Part shown: positions 4,553 to 7,980 of the stretch, in pieces
Layout of the letters: every line of letters begins with the position of its first letter
Position numbering within the stretch: the stretch's first letter is position 1
NCBI GenBank assembly: GCA_016212345.1
Contig: JACRGM010000110.1
Span: forward strand, 1 to 7,980
Origin: Nitrospinota bacterium
GTDB lineage: Bacteria > Nitrospinota > Nitrospinia > SZUA-224
DNA: 7,980 bases
Direction of reading: 5' to 3'
Notes under the pieces: model-generated
Told to the model about the DNA's origin: nothing
The model's input: the letters and a program-made list of their open reading frames with translations, nothing else
The model's database searches: none
Position numbers and translations under genes: made by a program

Positions 4553-6001
4553 ATGATGGATATGTTTCTGAAAAAGGTAAAGAGGTGTATAGAAAAGTAT
4601 AGGATGATAGTATCTAATGATATTGTTATTGTTGGTGTATCAGGAGGCCCTGATTCACTTGCATTGTTGTATTCACTCTATTATCTAAGGGAGGAGCTAA
4701 ATATTGGGATAATTGTGGTACATCTAAATCATATGATAAGGGGAGAGGAGGCAGACAGGGAAGCTATCTTTGTAGAGGATCATGCAAAGAGGCTAGGATT
4801 ACCTTATACTGTAAAAAAGGTCGATGTGCCAACATATATGAAGGAGAAGGGGTTATCTTCACAGGTAGCAGGCCGGGAGGTAAGATATCAGTTCTTTGAA
4901 TCAGAACTCAAGAGACATTCTGCTAATAAGATTGCATTGGGGCATACCGCTAATGATCAGGCAGAGACAGTGTTAATGAGAATTATTAGGGGATCTGGGA
5001 CAAGAGGACTGGGTGGGATTCCACCTATCCGTAATGGCTTGATAATACGTCCTATGATAGAGATAACTAGACGGGAAATTGAGAGATTCTTATCTCTGAA
5101 TGGTATTGAATATGTGAAGGACCCTTCAAATCTTGATTTCCGTTATCTAAGGAACAGGATTAGAGGTGAGTTACTTCCTATCTTAGAGAGGGATTATAAC
5201 CCTAAGATCATAGAGATACTTAGAAATTCTGCTGAGATATTCAGTGATGATGATGATTATCTGTCAGGTTATTCTAATGATATCTTTTGTAATCTCCTTT
5301 TAGAGGAGAAGAAGGGGGTTATTATATTGGATGTCTCTATATTGAGAGGACTTCATGTTGCCCTTCAAAGAAGGGTCTTGAGAAAGGGATTAAAGGTATT
5401 AAGGGGGGATTTGAGTAGGATATCGGGTAGACATATCTCTGATATATTGAGATTAGTAAAGATGAGGGTATCTAATAGATATATAGAACTCCCCGGGGAT
5501 ATAACTGTAAAATATATATACGATAAATTATATCTCTCTTCTAATAACCGTATGAGATCTCAAGATAAACCATATTTAAAACCATATTTAGATCATGGTA
5601 AATCTATCTATCTATTAAAGGAAGGACTTACAATCCCTGGATCTACTTTTATATCAATCCTCTGTGTAAGATTTGACGCTGAGATTAGAGATATAAATGA
5701 TGTTGATCTTGATTTTAATAATAATTTTAAGGTATTCCTTGATTACGAAAAAACCGGGAATTCTCTATGGGTCAGGACAAGGCGTCCAGGGGACAGGTTT
5801 CATCCCCTTGGGATGAGTGGAAGTAAGAAGCTTAAGGATTTTTTTATAGATGAGAAGGTACAGAGGGAGGAGAGGGACCGGATATTACTCCTTGTCTCTA
5901 ACAACAAGATCCTATGGGTAGTGGGGATGAGGGTCTCAGAGGAGGTAAGATTGACAGATGAGACCAAAAAGGTCTTGATAATAGATATTAAGAGATCCTG
6001 A
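4553..6001 (+). CDS. tilS: tRNA(Ile)-lysidine synthase TilS
   Basis: TilS attaches lysine to C34 of the CAU-anticodon tRNA-Ile using ATP, changing its specificity from AUG to AUA. This is essential here because ATA codons are frequent. From ATG 4553 it has 482 residues, similar to Bacillus TilS and longer than the E. coli enzyme. The N-terminal PP-loop ATPase has SGGPDS at 30-35, VHLNHMIRGEEAD at 56-68 and LGHTANDQAETVLMR at 129-143. The latter is followed by the GTRGLGGIP loop and DPSNLDFRYLRNRIR near 190-204. The tRNA-binding middle part follows, and near 405-475 the TilS C-terminal domain with TRRPGDRFHPLG and KKLKDFFID. The start is set by AGGG 6 nt upstream of 4553; an ATG at 4532 would add 7 residues without a ribosome site. 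ftsH follows after 180 bp; tilS near ftsH is conserved in many bacteria. Confidence 0.97.
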   Translation: MMDMFLKKVKRCIEKYRMIVSNDIVIVGVSGGPDSLALLYSLYYLREELNIGIIVVHLNHMIRGEEADREAIFVEDHAKRLGLPYTVKKVDVPTYMKEKGLSSQVAGREVRYQFFESELKRHSANKIALGHTANDQAETVLMRIIRGSGTRGLGGIPPIRNGLIIRPMIEITRREIERFLSLNGIEYVKDPSNLDFRYLRNRIRGELLPILERDYNPKIIEILRNSAEIFSDDDDYLSGYSNDIFCNLLLEEKKGVIILDVSILRGLHVALQRRVLRKGLKVLRGDLSRISGRHISDILRLVKMRVSNRYIELPGDITVKYIYDKLYLSSNNRMRSQDKPYLKPYLDHGKSIYLLKEGLTIPGSTFISILCVRFDAEIRDINDVDLDFNNNFKVFLDYEKTGNSLWVRTRRPGDRFHPLGMSGSKKLKDFFIDEKVQREERDRILLLVSNNKILWVVGMRVSEEVRLTDETKKVLIIDIKRS

Positions 6002-6003
6002 TT

Positions 6004-6039
6004 CCCAAAGTCAGATTTAGGATTTTGGGTGATTTTTTT
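6004..6039 (+). terminator. Weak candidate intrinsic terminator after tilS
   Basis: CCCAAA (6004-6009) can pair with TTTGGG (6024-6029) around a 14-nt loop. A run of seven Ts at 6033-6039 begins 3 nt after the stem. The short stem makes it a poor terminator; partial read-through into ftsH is likely. Confidence 0.3.
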
Positions 6040-6168
6040 CTTGTGGTATTTATATTATATTTATGTTAAATTATATACAAAAGGATGAGATAAAATTAAG
6101 AAGATTTTATAGAAACATACTACACTGACTCTTAACCATTTTATTTTTTTTCACTCTTTTTAATAGAA

Positions 6169-6173
6169 AGGAG
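6169..6173 (+). promoter_or_regulatory. Shine-Dalgarno of ftsH
   Basis: AGGAG lies 8 nt before the TTG at 6182. An in-frame stop at 6164-6166 leaves TTG 6182 as the only plausible start upstream of the first membrane segment. Confidence 0.6.
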
Positions 6174-6181
6174 AAATTAGA

Positions 6182-7980
6182 TTGAATCAATTCTATAAAA
6201 ACCTAGCCTTGTGGTTGGTGATAGGTCTTATAATGATAGCCCTTTTCAATATTTTTCCACTTGAGAAGCCTCAGTATCAGGAGATTATATTCAGTGATTT
6301 TATCAATTTTGTGGAGAAGGGAGATGTTGTTGAGGTTGTTATTGAGGGTGATAATATAAGTGGAAGATTTAGAGATGGAAAGAGTTTTAAGACCTATGCC
6401 CCTAAGTACCCAGATATGATTAAGATATTGCGGGAGAAGAGGGTAAATATAAATGTCCGCGCACCAGAACAGACCTCATGGTATATGAATCTTCTGATTT
6501 CCTGGTTTCCTATGCTTCTCCTCCTTGGCATATGGATATTCTTTATGAGACAGATGCAGGTAGGGGGCACTAAGGCGCTCTCTTTTGGTAAGAGCAAGGC
6601 AAGACTCCTTTCCGATAATAAGAAGAATAAGGCCACCTTTAAGGATGTTGCAGGTATAGATGAGGCAAAGGAGGAACTCGAGGAGATAATAGAATTTCTT
6701 AGAGACCCCCAGAAGTTTCAGAAATTGGGTGGAAAGATACCTAAAGGTGTCCTATTGATGGGTCCTCCAGGTACAGGGAAGACTCTTCTTGCTAGAGCTA
6801 TTGCAGGGGAGGCCGATGTACCGTTCTTTAGTATAAGTGGTTCTGATTTTGTTGAGATGTTCGTAGGGGTAGGGGCATCGAGGGTGAGAGATCTTTTTGA
6901 CCAGGGGAAGAAAAATGCCCCGTGTATCATATTTGTTGATGAGATTGATGCAGTAGGGAGACATCGTGGTGCTGGACTAGGGGGAGGGCATGATGAACGA
7001 GAACAGACCCTTAATCAGCTCTTGGTAGAGATGGATGGCTTTGAATCGAATGAGGGTGTTATAATGATAGCTGCTACGAATAGACCTGATGTCCTGGATC
7101 CAGCCCTTCTAAGACCTGGGAGGTTTGATCGTCAGATTGTGGTTCCTATACCAGATATAAAAGGTCGTAAAGGGATTTTGGTTGTACATAGTGCCAATAT
7201 ACCCCTTGCAAAGAATGTTGATCTAGAGATATTGTCCAGAGGTACACCTGGTTTTTCAGGTGCAGATATAGCAAATTTGGTAAATGAGGCAGCCCTTTTG
7301 GCTGCCCGTCGTGGTAAGAGCAAGGTAGATATGATCGATTTTGAGGATGCCAAAGATAAGGTCATGATGGGTGTTGAGAGAAGGAGTATGATAATAAGTG
7401 ATGAGGAGAAGAGAAATACTGCCTTTCATGAGGCAGGTCATGCCTTGGTCGCAAGACTTCTTCCAGGGACAGATCCTATACATAAGGTAACGATTATTCC
7501 GAGAGGGAGATCTCTCGGGCAGACCCAGCAACTCCCTATTGATGAGAAGCATACATATACGAGGCACTATCTGAGAAGCAATCTTACTGTGCTTTTAGGG
7601 GGAAGGGCCTGTGAGGAGATAGTACTGAATCATCAGACAACAGGTGCAGGGAATGATATTGAGAGGGCTACTAATCTTGCAAGGAAGATGGTCAAGGAGT
7701 GGGGTATGAGTGAACGGATGGGGCCATTGGCTTATGGAGAAAAGGAAGAGCAGATATTCCTTGGAAGGGAGATAGCTCAGCATCAGGACTATAGTGAGAA
7801 GACAGCCATTGAAATAGACGAAGAGGTTAAGAGACTAGTAATAGAGAGTTATAATGATGCGAAGAAACTGATAGAAGAAAATAAGGACAAACTCTATAAG
7901 TTAGCAGAGGCATTGTTAGAAAAGGAGGTCATTGATGCGGCTGAGATAGATGAGATTATATTTGGGAAGGTAAGGAAGGT
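6182..7980 (+). CDS. ftsH: ATP-dependent zinc metalloprotease FtsH (3' end cut by the window)
   Basis: FtsH is a hexameric inner-membrane AAA+ protease that degrades misfolded membrane proteins and regulatory substrates. The window holds 599 codons plus 2 nt; only the last few tens of residues are missing. A membrane segment at about 8-25 is followed by a periplasmic domain (26-102) and a second membrane segment (about 103-122). The AAA+ module has Walker A GPPGTGKT (194-201), the pore loop MFVGVGA (226-232), Walker B IIFVDEID (249-256) and the second region of homology ATNRPDVLDPALLRPGRFDR (298-317). The peptidase has HEAGH (416-420; zinc ligands H416 and H420, catalytic E417) and the third ligand D492 in TTGAGNDIERAT. 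All catalytic residues are intact. It starts at TTG 6182 with AGGAG 8 nt upstream, which makes it easy to miss. It follows tilS. Confidence 0.97.
   Translation, partial: MNQFYKNLALWLVIGLIMIALFNIFPLEKPQYQEIIFSDFINFVEKGDVVEVVIEGDNISGRFRDGKSFKTYAPKYPDMIKILREKRVNINVRAPEQTSWYMNLLISWFPMLLLLGIWIFFMRQMQVGGTKALSFGKSKARLLSDNKKNKATFKDVAGIDEAKEELEEIIEFLRDPQKFQKLGGKIPKGVLLMGPPGTGKTLLARAIAGEADVPFFSISGSDFVEMFVGVGASRVRDLFDQGKKNAPCIIFVDEIDAVGRHRGAGLGGGHDEREQTLNQLLVEMDGFESNEGVIMIAATNRPDVLDPALLRPGRFDRQIVVPIPDIKGRKGILVVHSANIPLAKNVDLEILSRGTPGFSGADIANLVNEAALLAARRGKSKVDMIDFEDAKDKVMMGVERRSMIISDEEKRNTAFHEAGHALVARLLPGTDPIHKVTIIPRGRSLGQTQQLPIDEKHTYTRHYLRSNLTVLLGGRACEEIVLNHQTTGAGNDIERATNLARKMVKEWGMSERMGPLAYGEKEEQIFLGREIAQHQDYSEKTAIEIDEEVKRLVIESYNDAKKLIEENKDKLYKLAEALLEKEVIDAAEIDEIIFGKVRK

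Larger units (their letters stand above)
6002..6181 (+). other. AT-rich tilS-ftsH spacer
   Basis: A 180-bp gap with long A/T runs, a weak hairpin near its left end and a T-rich tract at 6137-6160. It probably contains a promoter for ftsH, but I could not find a convincing -35/-10 pair. No ORF of note; an hpt gene, which lies here in Bacillus, is absent. Confidence 0.5.

Noticed and set aside
6394..7783. Several minus-strand open frames opposite ftsH
   Set aside because: All lie antisense to the FtsH coding sequence and show no motif or start signal.

Overview
The window (7,980 bp, AT-rich) looks like chromosome from a Gram-negative-type bacterium. Arg is mostly AGA/AGG and Ile is often ATA, TTG and GTG starts are common, and the CCA end is encoded in the tRNA gene. 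The tilS-ftsH pair and stand-alone cobU and cobT would suit an uncultivated Nitrospirota- or Desulfobacterota-like lineage. That placement is an inference from style and gene order; no phylogenetic marker was compared.

Layout. Positions 1-340 hold a short open frame that appears to be interrupted by a 78-bp hairpin element. Positions 325-2099 carry two minus-strand genes: rsmE (16S rRNA m3U1498 methyltransferase) upstream and an MBL-fold metallohydrolase downstream, with a related but diverged hairpin element between them. Positions 2100-2479 are non-coding apart from possible mini-ORFs; they hold candidate divergent promoters and a near-identical inverted copy of the first element. A tRNA-Val(GAC) gene lies at 2480-2554. 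From 2746 everything is on the plus strand: cobU, cobT, tilS and ftsH, the last running off the right edge with only its C-terminal tail missing.

How the genes relate. CobU activates adenosylcobinamide to its GDP form and CobT makes alpha-ribazole phosphate. These are the two substrates that CobS (not in the window) joins in the nucleotide-loop assembly of cobalamin. TilS, RsmE and tRNA-Val belong to translation, and FtsH is the membrane AAA+ protease. tilS next to ftsH is a common bacterial arrangement. No cobalamin riboswitch is visible before cobU.

The unusual part is the density of small repeats rather than a new enzyme system. Two element families are present: a CCCCTC-rich double-hairpin element with three copies, and a GGACAAAC palindrome with three copies around cobU. 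Short tandem repeats of 7, 7 and 5 bp sit between 2447 and 2785. The repeats matter for annotation because they create false N-terminal extensions on the MBL gene and cobT, and they place a frame-changing heptamer tract at the 5' end of cobU. I see no defence, toxin, CRISPR, prophage or biosynthetic cluster, and nothing here that I can defend as a wholly new system.
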